Shown here in pieces: positions 19,488 to 27,530 of a stretch of DNA of 53,120 nt. Within the stretch, counting starts at the first letter, position 1, and each line of letters begins with the position of its first letter. Source of the DNA: Thermoguttaceae bacterium (GTDB taxonomy: Bacteria; Planctomycetota; Planctomycetia; Pirellulales; Thermoguttaceae); contig JANXAQ010000301.1 in NCBI GenBank assembly GCA_025062105.1, forward strand, positions 1 through 53,120, given 5' to 3'. The notes beneath the pieces are model-generated. The model was not told the origin of the DNA. It saw nothing but the letters and a program-made list of their open reading frames with translations, and did no database searches. Both the position numbers and the translations under genes were made by a program.

Positions 19488-19667
19488 AACCTCTGCATAA
19501 TTCAAGGGGGATATTTTTCCATGTTGGCTTCCTCTCCCTGTAACCCAATATCTAGGGTTGCTAGCATTGCTGGCACCCAATAGTGGTATTCGGGTAGGAG
19601 AACCCAGCGGCTACAGAATCAAAAGTTCATGAAGTTCACTATGTGTTTAGAATTTGCGTAGAGGTGT
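19488..19667 (+). repeat. Family B repeat
   Basis: TAACCTCTGCATAATTCAAG at the left, AATTTGCGTAGAGGT at the right, core AACCCAATATCTAGGGTTGC and TAGCATTGCTGGCACCC. Confidence 0.85.
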
Positions 19668-19697
19668 TTAGATTTTCATTTTGTAAGGGCTGTAAAT

Positions 19698-19820
19698 TTC
19701 AAGTTTTGCCATTTTTGGCCTTATCCCGGAAAGGAAAAGCTCTCAGTGTTTGTAAATATTGGACTTAGGAAATCTGGTGAACGAAAGGAAGTTTCCTCGT
19801 AACTATTGGAAGAAAAAGGC
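19698..19820 (-). repeat. Family A repeat, right end lost (A-C-A triplet)
   Basis: CAAGTTTTGCCATTTTTGGC at the left and TAAATATTGGACTTAGGAAA inside; the copy stops where family C begins, before the expected right terminus. Confidence 0.75.
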
Positions 19821-19984
19821 CTCAGAGGCAGTCCTGAAATGCGTTTTCTATGATGAAAGCAAGTTTCTCTGCTAATGCTCTAGAATCTCCAAAATCCCTA
19901 TTTTTAAGGAAGGTCCAGCGGAGGGGCGATCGGCTAAAATCGATTAGAAACCGCCAACATCCCAATTTCAGGACAGCCTCTCAG
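19821..19984 (+). repeat. Family C repeat (A-C-A triplet)
   Basis: CTCAGAGGCAGTCC at the left, GGACAGCCTCTCAG at the right; interior GCGTTTTCTATGATGAAAGC is identical to that of the 9558 copy. Confidence 0.88.
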
Positions 19985-20132
19985 CTTGACTTTTGCCATT
20001 TTGGGGCTTGCCACCGAAGACCAATGTTCTAACTGCTTGTAATTATTGGAGTTAGGAAATTAGGGAAACAAAAAGAGGTTTCGCCGGAACTTCTGAAGAC
20101 AATAGCAGTTAAGGAAAATGGCAAAACTCGAG
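19985..20132 (-). repeat. Family A repeat (A-C-A triplet)
   Basis: CTTGACTTTTGCCATTTTGG to AAAATGGCAAAACTCGAG, starting at the very base after family C ends. A second copy of the right end (GAAAATGGGAAAACTCGAG) follows at 20137-20155. Confidence 0.9.
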
Positions 20133-20261
20133 TTCTGGGAAAATGGGAAAACTCGAGCTAAATCAGAGCCATGCTTTTAGGGGATACAGGGAGCTCCTTT
20201 TCCATTCGGATGAGGGGCTACTCAAAAATAAACTCTTCTTCCTCGGCTAAACTGATCCAGC

Positions 20262-20663
20262 TCATTTTCCTTCGGGTAGGTACCCGCTCGTAGAATCGAA
20301 GCACCTGCGGCGGCGATCTTCTGCGGCGGGGGCGGGTTCGGTTTGTTGGCTTTGCAGGTCGGCCAAATTGGCCTGGCAGTACCGGCAGCCTACCAGTTCT
20401 AGATGCATTCGCATAGCGGCAGCCATGGCCGGATCGAGCGCACCAAGCAAGAAACTCCCCCAAGTTTCTCGACTCGGACAGCTGATCCGATGCCGCCGCC
20501 AGATCTCGCTTAAAGAATGCAGCCCGGTATCTCGCCGGGCCTGAACCTCGGCCAATTTCTCCCTAAGAGCCGGTTGCTCACGCAAAAGCAGTTCGATCCG
20601 GGCCATCTGTTCGGCCGGTAACGCCTCGTCTAAAAAGGCTTCCAGTTCAGCGTCGGAGAACAT
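20262..20663 (-). CDS. Small anti-sigma-factor-like protein with His/Cys motif
   Basis: 133 residues. It begins MFSDAELEAFLDEALPAEQMARIELLLREQPALREKLAEV, the helical opening common to planctomycete proteins resembling zinc-finger anti-sigma factors. The middle carries MHLELVGCRYCQANLADL, an H-x5-C-x2-C arrangement reminiscent of the zf-HC2 zinc site but with longer spacing. It ends RRRRCFDSTSGYLPEGK, again a motif I recall from planctomycete hypothetical proteins. There is no membrane segment, so if it controls a sigma factor it does so as a soluble protein. No sigma factor gene is nearby in the window, so the role is inferred. The upstream side is a long spacer. Confidence 0.75.
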   Translation of the reverse strand: MFSDAELEAFLDEALPAEQMARIELLLREQPALREKLAEVQARRDTGLHSLSEIWRRHRISCPSRETWGSFLLGALDPAMAAAMRMHLELVGCRYCQANLADLQSQQTEPAPAAEDRRRRCFDSTSGYLPEGK

Positions 20664-21188
20664 CGGCTTCGGCCTAATTAAGGTTTTCCTGCCACAGGCT
20701 TCCTTCGTTTAGAATAATTCAACACAGACGGTAAGGAAAGGGAGGTGCTGATTTTTGTGGGCATAGAAACGATGACGAACATACCCCTTGACTGGCCGAA
20801 CAAAAAGCCCTGTGGTCCAGATTCCAAGGGCCTATGGATTTCTAGAAGTGGGTTAGATTTCTGTATCGGGAAATAATGGGTAGCTGCTGTGCGAAGCTGT
20901 TTTTCCCGGAGGGAGGCTTGTTTTGCCTATTCGGTACTTTCTGAAATCTTTAGGGGGAGAGGCTATTAAGCCAGCCCAACCACGTTGACCATTCCGGGAT
21001 ACCATCTCCAACTTCTAACCTCTGGCCGAGGAGCTCTCCAAAATAGCGACTCTAATCTTATGGCCTTTCAACAGATTAGGCGGCTAGGGATCCGAAAGGG
21101 CCTGGCTGGCAGCGGCCGAAGCCAACCCGGTCCCAGAGCAAGTTCTCCCATAAAAGGGACTTTTCAGAAACTGCAACTATTAATTATA
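20664..21188. other. Spacer with no recognised content
   Basis: About 525 bases upstream of the anti-sigma-like gene. The AGAATAATTCAAC stretch near 20711 is AT-rich and could belong to its promoter. No gene or known repeat family is visible. Confidence 0.4.
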
Positions 21189-21377
21189 GGAACCTCTGCA
21201 TAATCCCTAGTATATGGTGAACTATATGAATTTTTGATTCCGTAGGCTTTAATTACCCCCATCTAAATAGCTACTATATGCAGGGCGCTAGGAGTGCCAG
21301 CAACAAAATATATTGGGTCTGAGGCGGGAGAACCAAAATAGTATAAAGATATCTCCGTTGAATTATGCAGAGGTTCC
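21189..21377 (-). repeat. Family B repeat
   Basis: GGAACCTCTGCATAATCCC at the left, GAATTATGCAGAGGTTCC at the right, core CTACTATATGC and AAAATATATTGGGTC. Confidence 0.9.
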
Positions 21378-21385
21378 TATATTAT

Positions 21386-21533
21386 CCCGACTTTTGCCAT
21401 TTTTCATAACTGCTTTTGCTTCCAGCACTTACGACGAAGCCTCCCTTTGTCCACACAATTCCCGAACTCAAATAGTTGCAAGGAGTTAGAACATTGCACT
21501 TCTGAGGCCAGGTCCAAATTGGCAAAAGTTGAG
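21386..21533 (+). repeat. Family A repeat with 10-bp flanking duplication
   Basis: CCCGACTTTTGCCATTTTTC to AAATTGGCAAAAGTTGAG. The 10 bases CCTATATTAT stand immediately on both sides (21376-21385 and 21534-21543). The left copy includes the last two bases of the neighbouring family B element, so A arrived after B. Confidence 0.92.
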
Positions 21534-21544
21534 CCTATATTATA

Positions 21545-21897
21545 AGGACCTTTGCGAAATCCTGAACATATAGTGAACTTCAGGAACTTTTGATCCTATA
21601 GCCGCTGGATTCTCCTACCAGAATACCTACTATCGATTTGGAGGCTAGCAATGCTAGCAACCCTATGGCGTGGGTTAAAAGGAGCTCAAGCCAACATGAG
21701 GCTTTGTAGAAAGGTTGTCCGCAGTCTGGAGAGGGTTTGCCCATACGGGTCGGTTTTGCTTCAGTTTTGGTGGGTTTAGGCCTCTCAGTTTTGGTGGGTT
21801 TAGGCCTCCGACCGGAAACGGTTTCAACAAAGGGCCATCATGATAGAAGGAGAGTAAGCCAACATAAAAAATATGCCCTTTGAATTATGCAGAGGTT
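21545..21897 (-). repeat. Family B repeat split by a family D insertion
   Basis: B sequence runs from AGGACCTTTGCGAAATCC to AAGCCAACAT (21697) and resumes after 21855 to the end GAATTATGCAGAGGTTTGC. Core GGAGGCTAGCAATGCTAGCA is intact. Confidence 0.85.
21698..21855 (-). repeat. Family D repeat inserted in family B, with a 24-bp internal tandem duplication
   Basis: Reverse complement of the 11733 copy over GGTTGTCCGCAGTCTGG to CGGAAACGGTTTCAACA. The 24-base unit starting CAGTTTTGGTGGGTTTAGG is present twice (21762-21785 and 21786-21809). AAGCCAACAT flanks the insertion (21688-21697 and 21856-21865). Confidence 0.82.
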
Positions 21898-21945
21898 TGC
21901 AAGAGGTGTTCCTGGGGGAGTTGGTGGAATGCCAGGCAGGAGCCT

Positions 21946-22356
21946 CTATTCAGCGGGCGGCTGTTGGGAAGCCGACTGAAGGAATTGCTGGAGGGCTTGT
22001 TGGGCAGCCTGCTGAGCGACTTGTTGGGCCACTTCTTGAGCCCTCTGTCGTGCTGCTTTTTGAGCTGCCTGCTGGGCTGCTTGGTGAATGGCTTCCAAGA
22101 GAGAAGCCGGAAGGGGTTGCCGGAGGATTTGGAGCACCTGGTTGGCTGCTTGTTTGGCCTGGAGGGCAATTTCAGCGGCCAGCTCGGCTTGTTCGAGGGC
22201 GTGGAGAGCCTGAGCAGTGGACTGCTTGGCCTGGCTGGATAGATATTGGATGTGTCGAAGAAAAGAGCGATCTACTTTTTCCGAGGGTTGTTTGGAAATA
22301 GTTTTAGGAGCATTTAGCCTCTCTCTGTGAGTCCAGGATGGTTGCTGGGGATTCAT
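21946..22356 (-). CDS. Ala/Gln-rich coiled-coil protein of unknown function
   Basis: 136 residues from the ATG at 22356 (MNPQQPSWTHRERLNAPK), which has GGAAAGG at a good distance upstream; an upstream in-frame ATG at 22383 is less likely. Residues about 40-125 are one long Ala/Gln helix, for example AIHQAAQQAAQKAARQRAQE and VAQQVAQQAAQQALQQFLQ, with heptad-like spacing suggesting a coiled coil or oligomeric rod. There is no signal peptide and no membrane helix. I do not recognise a family. The repetitive codons make the opposite strand look open too, but only this strand has a ribosome site and a sensible start. The stop codon lies 49 bases from the end of a family B element. Confidence 0.6.
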   Translation of the reverse strand: MNPQQPSWTHRERLNAPKTISKQPSEKVDRSFLRHIQYLSSQAKQSTAQALHALEQAELAAEIALQAKQAANQVLQILRQPLPASLLEAIHQAAQQAAQKAARQRAQEVAQQVAQQAAQQALQQFLQSASQQPPAE

Positions 22357-22662
22357 AATGACCTTTCCGTGTGAAGACTCCAAAGATGCGAAACCTCAAA
22401 GATGATAAAACGTATCCGATGTGCATGGGATGGCTTATTTTGGATCAGGAAACGGAGCTGAGATTTGCCCTGAGGCTGGGGACTCTGGGGTGCGGAAAAA
22501 GTGTTCCTTTATTCCATGAACAAAAATATCCCCCTCGCTCCGCATTCCACCAAAACACACTAGCTAGGCTTCCCTAGCCCCAAAACCCAGCTAGAAGAAG
22601 TCTCAGAGCTCACACAGGCACCAAGGCCAGGAAAGCTCAGAGCCCTCGCAGTTAGAGCCTCT

Positions 22663-22739
22663 AACAAAATGAAACTCCCAGAGAGTCGTTTGGGCATCTG
22701 GCCGCTCATAAGGGGGGCGAGATCATTCCGTTAGAAGCT
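22663..22739 (+). repeat. Family H repeat
   Basis: Shares AACAAAATGAAACTCC, GCTCATAAGGGGGGCGA and TTAGAAGC with 41735-41812 over about 77 bases in the same orientation. 22357-22662 upstream of it holds no supported gene. Confidence 0.65.
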
Positions 22740-22747
22740 CTTAGAAG

Positions 22748-23005
22748 GTTTCCTGCGTCTGGAAACAACTCCGGAAACCGTGGCAAGGTAGGCATAAATC
22801 ATTAGCCCCTAGGATGCCGAGTCATCGAACCAAGCCACTTAGACTCACAACTGGCCCAAGCGTTTCCCCTGGGCAAGGGGAACGACATGGCTTTGCTGAG
22901 ACTCGGCTAATGGGCTAACAAGCCCGCAGTTGTGGCAGATGCCCAGTCACACCATCCAAGCACTCTTTCTACCATACTTGCCGGCCGGGAGATTGTCAAA
23001 TGGTA
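22748..23005 (+). ncRNA. Candidate structured RNA with pseudoknot, class unknown
   Basis: No protein fits this segment, yet it holds many perfect complementary pairs. Hairpin 22748-22753/22761-22766 (GTTTCC/GGAAAC). Closing helices 22769-22774/22985-22991 (one bulge) and 22782-22787/22977-22982 (GGCAAG/CTTGCC). An 8-bp helix 22816-22823/22900-22907 (GCCGAGTC/GACTCGGC) encloses 22832-22837/22888-22893 (AAGCCA/TGGCTT) and 22861-22869/22877-22884 (CGTTTCCCC/GGGGAACG, one bulge). Hairpin 22912-22916/22921-22925 (GGGCT/AGCCC). An 8-bp pseudoknot joins 22846-22853 to 22927-22934 (CACAACTG/CAGTTGTG). Two additional pairs are U-G only if the plus strand is transcribed, which weakly favours plus. I see no RNase P, tmRNA or SRP signature. 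Transcription is not shown. Confidence 0.45.
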
Positions 23006-23034
23006 TTTCTGAAAAATCGTAATGCAGCCTTCTG

Positions 23035-23181
23035 CTCGACTTTTGCCATCTTTAGCCTCGCCTGGAAGAGGGATTCTCTAACTGCCTGCACCAATTGGAG
23101 TTAGGAAAATGGATGAACAAAGGCCCCCTTCGCCCTAACTCCTGGAAACACAGGGAGTTAGGAAAAATAGCAAAAGTCGAG
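23035..23181 (-). repeat. Family A repeat
   Basis: CTCGACTTTTGCCATCTTTA to AAAATAGCAAAAGTCGAG, inner CCAATTGGAGTTAGGAAAAT arm and CCTAACTCC...GGGAGTTAGG pair. It lies between the RNA candidate and the YHS gene end. Confidence 0.92.
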
Positions 23182-23273
23182 CCAAGTAGAACAGATTGGG
23201 CAAAGGCATCACGAAGGGAGTATGTTCTGAAATGGGTAGGATGGCCCAGGAAACGGCAAACCTGGGAGGATCA

Positions 23274-25103
23274 TCACCTGGAGTTGGCAAAGGAGGCATA
23301 TTTTTTCGGATTCTGATGAAAGCGGGCCAAAGTCTCTGGACTACTAAACAGATAGAGCCGACCGTCATACACAACACAATAATCGGTTCGGCCTGGGAGG
23401 TGTCGGTTTTCTTCCACGGCCACTACCGGATCAATGCCGCCGGCGACCGGCACATACCGGTGAGGATTCGCCAAAAAACGCTCCCGCTGCGATGGGCCAG
23501 CCAATAGATAGACTTTTCCCTGATATTGGACGGCAAAATCGGTGTTTCCGGGAACCCACTGCTCTTTTTCTAACAAGCAGACAGGGCAATAGCCTTCTAA
23601 TTGGTAGTTGTCGGTCGGAGGCGGGGGGACCGATCCACCGGCCGCTGAACCCGAAGCGCCCCGATCGGGCACCGGCAGATCGGTTTGAAAGAATGCCTGC
23701 GTCGGACCAGACTCATGGCGTTTGTCCGAAGCCCATCCCGGTTCGATGGGCGGTGCTTCGGGCGGCGGAGTTGTCGAACTGGGTGGGCTGATCGGATTCG
23801 TCGGAATCCTTTCCGAGCCATGCCGGTCCGAGCCATATCGGGCGGAGGCTTCTTGGGGTAACTGGGGATGCAAATGTGCCGACCAGTTGGAAGGATGCCA
23901 AGCTTTGGGTTCGGCCCATGGTTCCAGCGGATCCGCCAGACCTCCGGAACGAGAAGTTGTCGGCTCCCGGCCCTTGGAAGGTAACTGGGAAGAACCGGCC
24001 GAAGAGGATTCTGGGGCTGGGTTGGGCCAAAATGTTTGGCTCCGGGTCGGAGGAGCCGCCCCCGATTCCGAAGCCATTGGCTCTGACAGCGGGGCCAAAG
24101 AGGATAGGGGCGGAGCCGAAGAGGTTAAAGAACTTCCCCTATTCGGACTTCTTAGCGGCGAATTGCTGGGGGAACTCGGCTCCAGAGGTGCAGCGGAAGC
24201 TCTCAAATCTGTTTTGGGAACCAGAGGCACTGATTCAGAGGTTTTTTCCCCTGAACTTGGCTTTTCTGGGGCCGATTCCGCAGGAGGAACTGGGCTGGAA
24301 GGTTGTTCTTTCGGGATGGGTAAGGGAGGCAAACCAGAAGAGGATCCCGACTGCTCTGGCACCGACGGCAAAGGAGGGAGTTCTCCTCCAGGGCCAGGCA
24401 CTGCTCCTCTGCCGGGAGGTTTCTCTGGAGGCAACGGCTCCAGAGGCAACGGCAACTGAGTAGCTGGTTTGGACATCGGTTCTCCCGGCAGAGGCATCTG
24501 GGAGGCTGGTTTGGAGGAAGGCTCTAAGGGCAGCGGCATTTGCACCCCGGGTTTTTCCGTACCAGGCCGCATGGGTTCCAACGGCGTGGGCTGAATGCTT
24601 TCCAAGGGAGAACGTTCCTCAATTCGGAAAGGTTTTTCCAACGGGGGGGCTGAGGGTTGGCCTGCTCCAGAAGGCCCAGGAGATTTCTCCTCGGGAGGCG
24701 TTAAGGGAAGCTCCGTGGGCAATTTGGGCAGCGGAGGCAGCGTGGGTTTCTCCGGAGAAAGCTTCTGCCGAGGCAGCTCCGGCATCGGACCTGGCTCTGG
24801 CGTAGGAATAGCTTCTAGGCCGATCGACTGAGGGAAAAACCGATCCGGCCGACGTTCTTTGGGCCAAATCCGCCATTGGGTCTGATAGTGGCCGAACCTA
24901 CTTACCTGGACAATACACTGACGGGCCGCCCAAGGGGTTAAGACGCTTCCCGGGGGATTGCTATTGGGTTCGGCTGGAGTAGTCGGCCCACTGAGGGCTG
25001 TATTTGAGGCTAACAGCCCGCTCAGGATCAGCCAGCCTAAAACCACTTTGTACAAATTTCCCCACCCTTTTTCCTGCATCGGTTGTCCATTGCCCAAAGG
25101 CAT
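23274..25103 (-). CDS. Exported Pro/Ser-rich protein with two C-terminal YHS-like domains
   Basis: 609 residues. A signal peptide is visible at about residues 18-40 (YKVVLGWLILSGLLASNTALSG). Residues about 95-500 are low-complexity, rich in Pro, Ser, Glu and Leu, with repeated phrases such as MPLPLEPSSKPASQ followed by MPLPGEPMSKPATQ. The end (about 505-605) has two YHS-like units. The first has LEGYCPVCLLEKEQWVPG, VQYQGKVYLLAGPSQRERF and LANPHRYVPV; the second has GGIDPVVAVEENRHLPGRTD, VVYDGRLYLFSSPETLARF and HQNPKKYA. YHS units are thought to bind metal; the first keeps a Cys pair. The ATG at 25103 has GGAGG ten bases upstream. It lies 134 bases downstream of the export lipoprotein gene on the same strand, so it may share that transcript and act at the cell surface. 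Confidence 0.82.
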   Translation of the reverse strand: MPLGNGQPMQEKGWGNLYKVVLGWLILSGLLASNTALSGPTTPAEPNSNPPGSVLTPWAARQCIVQVSRFGHYQTQWRIWPKERRPDRFFPQSIGLEAIPTPEPGPMPELPRQKLSPEKPTLPPLPKLPTELPLTPPEEKSPGPSGAGQPSAPPLEKPFRIEERSPLESIQPTPLEPMRPGTEKPGVQMPLPLEPSSKPASQMPLPGEPMSKPATQLPLPLEPLPPEKPPGRGAVPGPGGELPPLPSVPEQSGSSSGLPPLPIPKEQPSSPVPPAESAPEKPSSGEKTSESVPLVPKTDLRASAAPLEPSSPSNSPLRSPNRGSSLTSSAPPLSSLAPLSEPMASESGAAPPTRSQTFWPNPAPESSSAGSSQLPSKGREPTTSRSGGLADPLEPWAEPKAWHPSNWSAHLHPQLPQEASARYGSDRHGSERIPTNPISPPSSTTPPPEAPPIEPGWASDKRHESGPTQAFFQTDLPVPDRGASGSAAGGSVPPPPTDNYQLEGYCPVCLLEKEQWVPGNTDFAVQYQGKVYLLAGPSQRERFLANPHRYVPVAGGIDPVVAVEENRHLPGRTDYCVVYDGRLYLFSSPETLARFHQNPKKYASFANSR

Positions 25104-25237
25104 GGTGCTTGTGCCTCCAGTGAGAGTATGTTTAAGCCGGTTGTTTCCAGATGGTTACTGGTGAATACGTTCCGGTTGGTGGGTCCGTGGCAGCTTGCGC
25201 CCTCCGGGGGAACCGAGTTAGGTAGGATCGGCTTCGT

Positions 25238-26350
25238 CTACCACCATGGCCCTCCTCCGCCACCCTGTTCCCCAAGATACTGGAATTGACGGATGGTGGA
25301 AGCCCCTAAACCGGCAACACCGGCAACCCGTTCGACGGGAGTGAAGATCTTGCTGATGAAGTTCGACCAAGCCATCGCCTCATCTTGAGCGATGTAAATA
25401 CGATCCCCAGGCAGGATCTGGTAATTGGTGGCTGTCATACCGCCTTGGGTGATCGCATCCCAATCGACCGGCAGGATCTGCTGACAACCCAGCTCCGGCG
25501 GGGCTGGCCGGGCTATCCATATCTGTTTGCTCGACAACTGCGACAACCCCCGAACCTGCGACAACGCATCCAAAACCGTCTCATTGCCGGTAATCGGCAC
25601 CCGAATGACATTATCCCCCATACCGGCCCCTTGCGTGATGATGTAATAGACTTTGCTATTGTAGCCGACCACATCAACGGCCACCTCCGGAGAATCAAAA
25701 TATTGGGTCAAATGCCGCTCAATAGCTTGTTTGGCTTCCACTAAGGTCATACCGGCAACTCGCACAGTGCCATAGGCACGCAGATTGATTGTGCCGTCCG
25801 GACCGACCAGATACGTGCCGGTAACCGGCTGAATACCGCTGGCTCGGGCCAGTTGCAAGGAAACCTCCGGCTGCCGAAGAACCGCCTCCAGATGCCGAGT
25901 GATCGTCTGCCGGGCTTCCTCCAACGTCATTCCCGCAATCCGAACCCGTCCGTAGGCAGGTCCTAAATCAACCGTCCCATCTGCATCGACCAGGTAATAG
26001 CCGTCGATCGGCTGGTCCAACAAGGTGCCCAAAACCCGAATAGCCAAGACATCATAGATTTCAATCCGATAGGGTGGGATAGGGATCATTTTGAGCATTT
26101 CGATACTGATGACATCCGGCGGTTCAATTCGGTAGGCGGGAAGAGATATCTTGTTCAGTTCACGGGGAGGTTGCACCGGCGCCGGCACCGGCGGAGCATT
26201 TTTCGGATCGACCAATCGAGGCGGACTGTGGCTATAAAATTCGTTAATCATCGTCGCACACCCGCAACTTAATCCCAACAACACCGCCAAACCGGCTAGC
26301 CCATATAGGCCTCCCGGCCCACTTAGCCTAAAGACGATTGGTTCTTTCAT
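25238..26350 (-). CDS. Polysaccharide export lipoprotein (Wza/EpsA-like, Poly_export and SLBB domains)
   Basis: Outer-membrane-type export channel protein for polysaccharide. From the ATG at 26350 (GAGGTG nine bases upstream) it has 370 residues. A hydrophobic leader ends LLGLSCGCATM, giving a likely lipid-modified Cys at 29 or 31. Next come YRIEPPDVISIEML and YRIEIYDVLAIRVLG (Poly_export strands), then two similar units with GTVDLGPAYGRVRIAGMTLE and GTINLRAYGTVRVAGMTLVE, each followed by a helix and a strand. An SLBB-like part (about 208-255, KVYYIITQGAGMGDNVIRVP) and LPGDRIYIAQDE follow. The doubled Poly_export start is unusual. It ends in a Gly-rich GGGGGPWW. A GTG at 26362 is an alternative start. 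It probably works with the Wzc-like kinase at 29404 and with the YHS protein downstream. Confidence 0.9.
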   Translation of the reverse strand: MKEPIVFRLSGPGGLYGLAGLAVLLGLSCGCATMINEFYSHSPPRLVDPKNAPPVPAPVQPPRELNKISLPAYRIEPPDVISIEMLKMIPIPPYRIEIYDVLAIRVLGTLLDQPIDGYYLVDADGTVDLGPAYGRVRIAGMTLEEARQTITRHLEAVLRQPEVSLQLARASGIQPVTGTYLVGPDGTINLRAYGTVRVAGMTLVEAKQAIERHLTQYFDSPEVAVDVVGYNSKVYYIITQGAGMGDNVIRVPITGNETVLDALSQVRGLSQLSSKQIWIARPAPPELGCQQILPVDWDAITQGGMTATNYQILPGDRIYIAQDEAMAWSNFISKIFTPVERVAGVAGLGASTIRQFQYLGEQGGGGGPWW

Positions 26351-26650
26351 GGCTATGAACACCTCGTGATCCTTTTCCCCAAAGACATTCTCAGTTCGGC
26401 GTATGATTCGGTTTAACCCGTGTTTATTACACTTCTAGGATCAGCTGGCTGCTAAGGGTGTTGTTCCGCGTTCTTGGGCAATATAGTAAAAGGTTCGGGA
26501 GTTGGGGAAACTTTCCCCAGGCTCAGGGATCCGTACGGTCCGTCAGCCGATTAGTGAGGGGTCCTTTTTTCTCTCTCCACCGGCCGGTCAGAGGCATGGG
26601 GGGGAGAATCCCACTAAGGACGGGATACCTGAGCCTGTAGGCAGCACAGT

Positions 26651-26718
26651 TTCGGATGTTTACCTGCTTCGGGTGTTTATCTACTTCGGATGTTTATCTG
26701 CTTCGGATGTTTATCTGT
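26651..26718. repeat. 17-bp tandem repeat, four units
   Basis: Four copies of TTCGGATGTTTATCTGC with one to two changes each, end to end. It lies 300 bases upstream of the export lipoprotein gene, in a spacer otherwise empty between 26351 and 27069. Confidence 0.85.
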
Positions 26719-27069
26719 TTTGCCGTCCGCCGTTACCCTCTGTCTTCCATGTCCAAGGCCCACACACTCGGCGGAGTCTTTGGCAATGGAGGCTTTTATC
26801 AAAAATGGGGAGCCTCATTTCCCTACTCGGCTGAAGGGTTACTCCGGCCGGTAGGTAGGCCTTTCGGTGCAATGATAGAACCCAAGCGATGAGGCCTTAG
26901 CGTTTTCTGCGCCATCGTTACCCACGGAATAATCGGCAAACTTTACCAAAGAACTTGGCTTGAATTGGGTGGATTTTGGAAATCGGGTTCCCAAAAAGGA
27001 AAGAACACCTCCAATGGGTTATGCCCATCTCCCATTCTGAGGGCCATTTCATCGAATCTCTTTCCCAGT

Positions 27070-27328
27070 CTCGCTGTATACACAAGTTGGCGCTGAAGCG
27101 TCCGAACTTTACTTTAGGTAAGTTACAAAAGATAGTTAAATGAAGCAAAATAGATAAAATATGTGATCTAGATAAGACGCTTTGAAACCAAGCACTTTTT
27201 GCTCTTGAAAGTGAGCTTTCTTAAATGCTGCTAGCTTCTTTTGAAAGCTTCGTTATTCCCCTGTTTGGGGGAATCATTTGCTGCCGTTAGAATGGGAAAT
27301 ATCTCCCAAAAATGTGTATAACAGCGAG
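27070..27328 (+). repeat. Family E repeat
   Basis: CTCGCTGTATACACAAGTTGG at the left end, ATGTGTATAACAGCGAG at the right. Shares GCTGAAGCGTCCGAACTT and TTGAAACCAAGCACTTT with the copy at 32078. Confidence 0.88.
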
Positions 27329-27397
27329 CTTTCCCAGTAGGTTATTTTCCCAGCCAGCGAATTTTGCCTAGTTTTTTCTCTCTCCACTTCTCAGACA

Positions 27398-27530
27398 CCG
27401 TTTTTTCCATTTTGGTCTTGTTCTAGAAGCGAAATGCTCAGCTGCTTGTAAGTGAGTGGGAGTTGAGGAACAATGCAGCAAGGGAAGTGAACCCTCTAGA
27501 ACTAACAATTTTGGGAAAACAGAGGTAAGG
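27398..27530 (-). repeat. Family A repeat, decayed
   Basis: CACCGTTTTTTCCATTTTGG, then AGAAGCGAAATGCTCAGCTG and GTGGGAGTTGAGGAACAATG follow the layout of reverse-oriented A copies; the right terminus is not found. Confidence 0.55.

Noticed and set aside
20218..20463. Frameshift at the end of the anti-sigma-like gene
   Set aside because: A second frame overlaps the 3' part, but the called frame ends in RRRRCFDSTSGYL, a motif I expect for the family, so no shift is needed.
21880..22242. Plus-strand frames across the Ala/Gln-rich gene
   Set aside because: Arise from repetitive codons; start lies inside a family B repeat and no ribosome site is seen.
22748..23005. RNase P RNA, tmRNA or SRP RNA
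   Set aside because: None of the conserved core sequences of these RNAs (for example GAGGAAAGTCC and ACAGAA for RNase P, or the tRNA-like ends of tmRNA) is present on either strand.
23722..24459. Long plus-strand frames opposite the YHS gene
   Set aside because: Gly/Ser-rich mirror translation of a Pro/Ser-rich tract; no start context.
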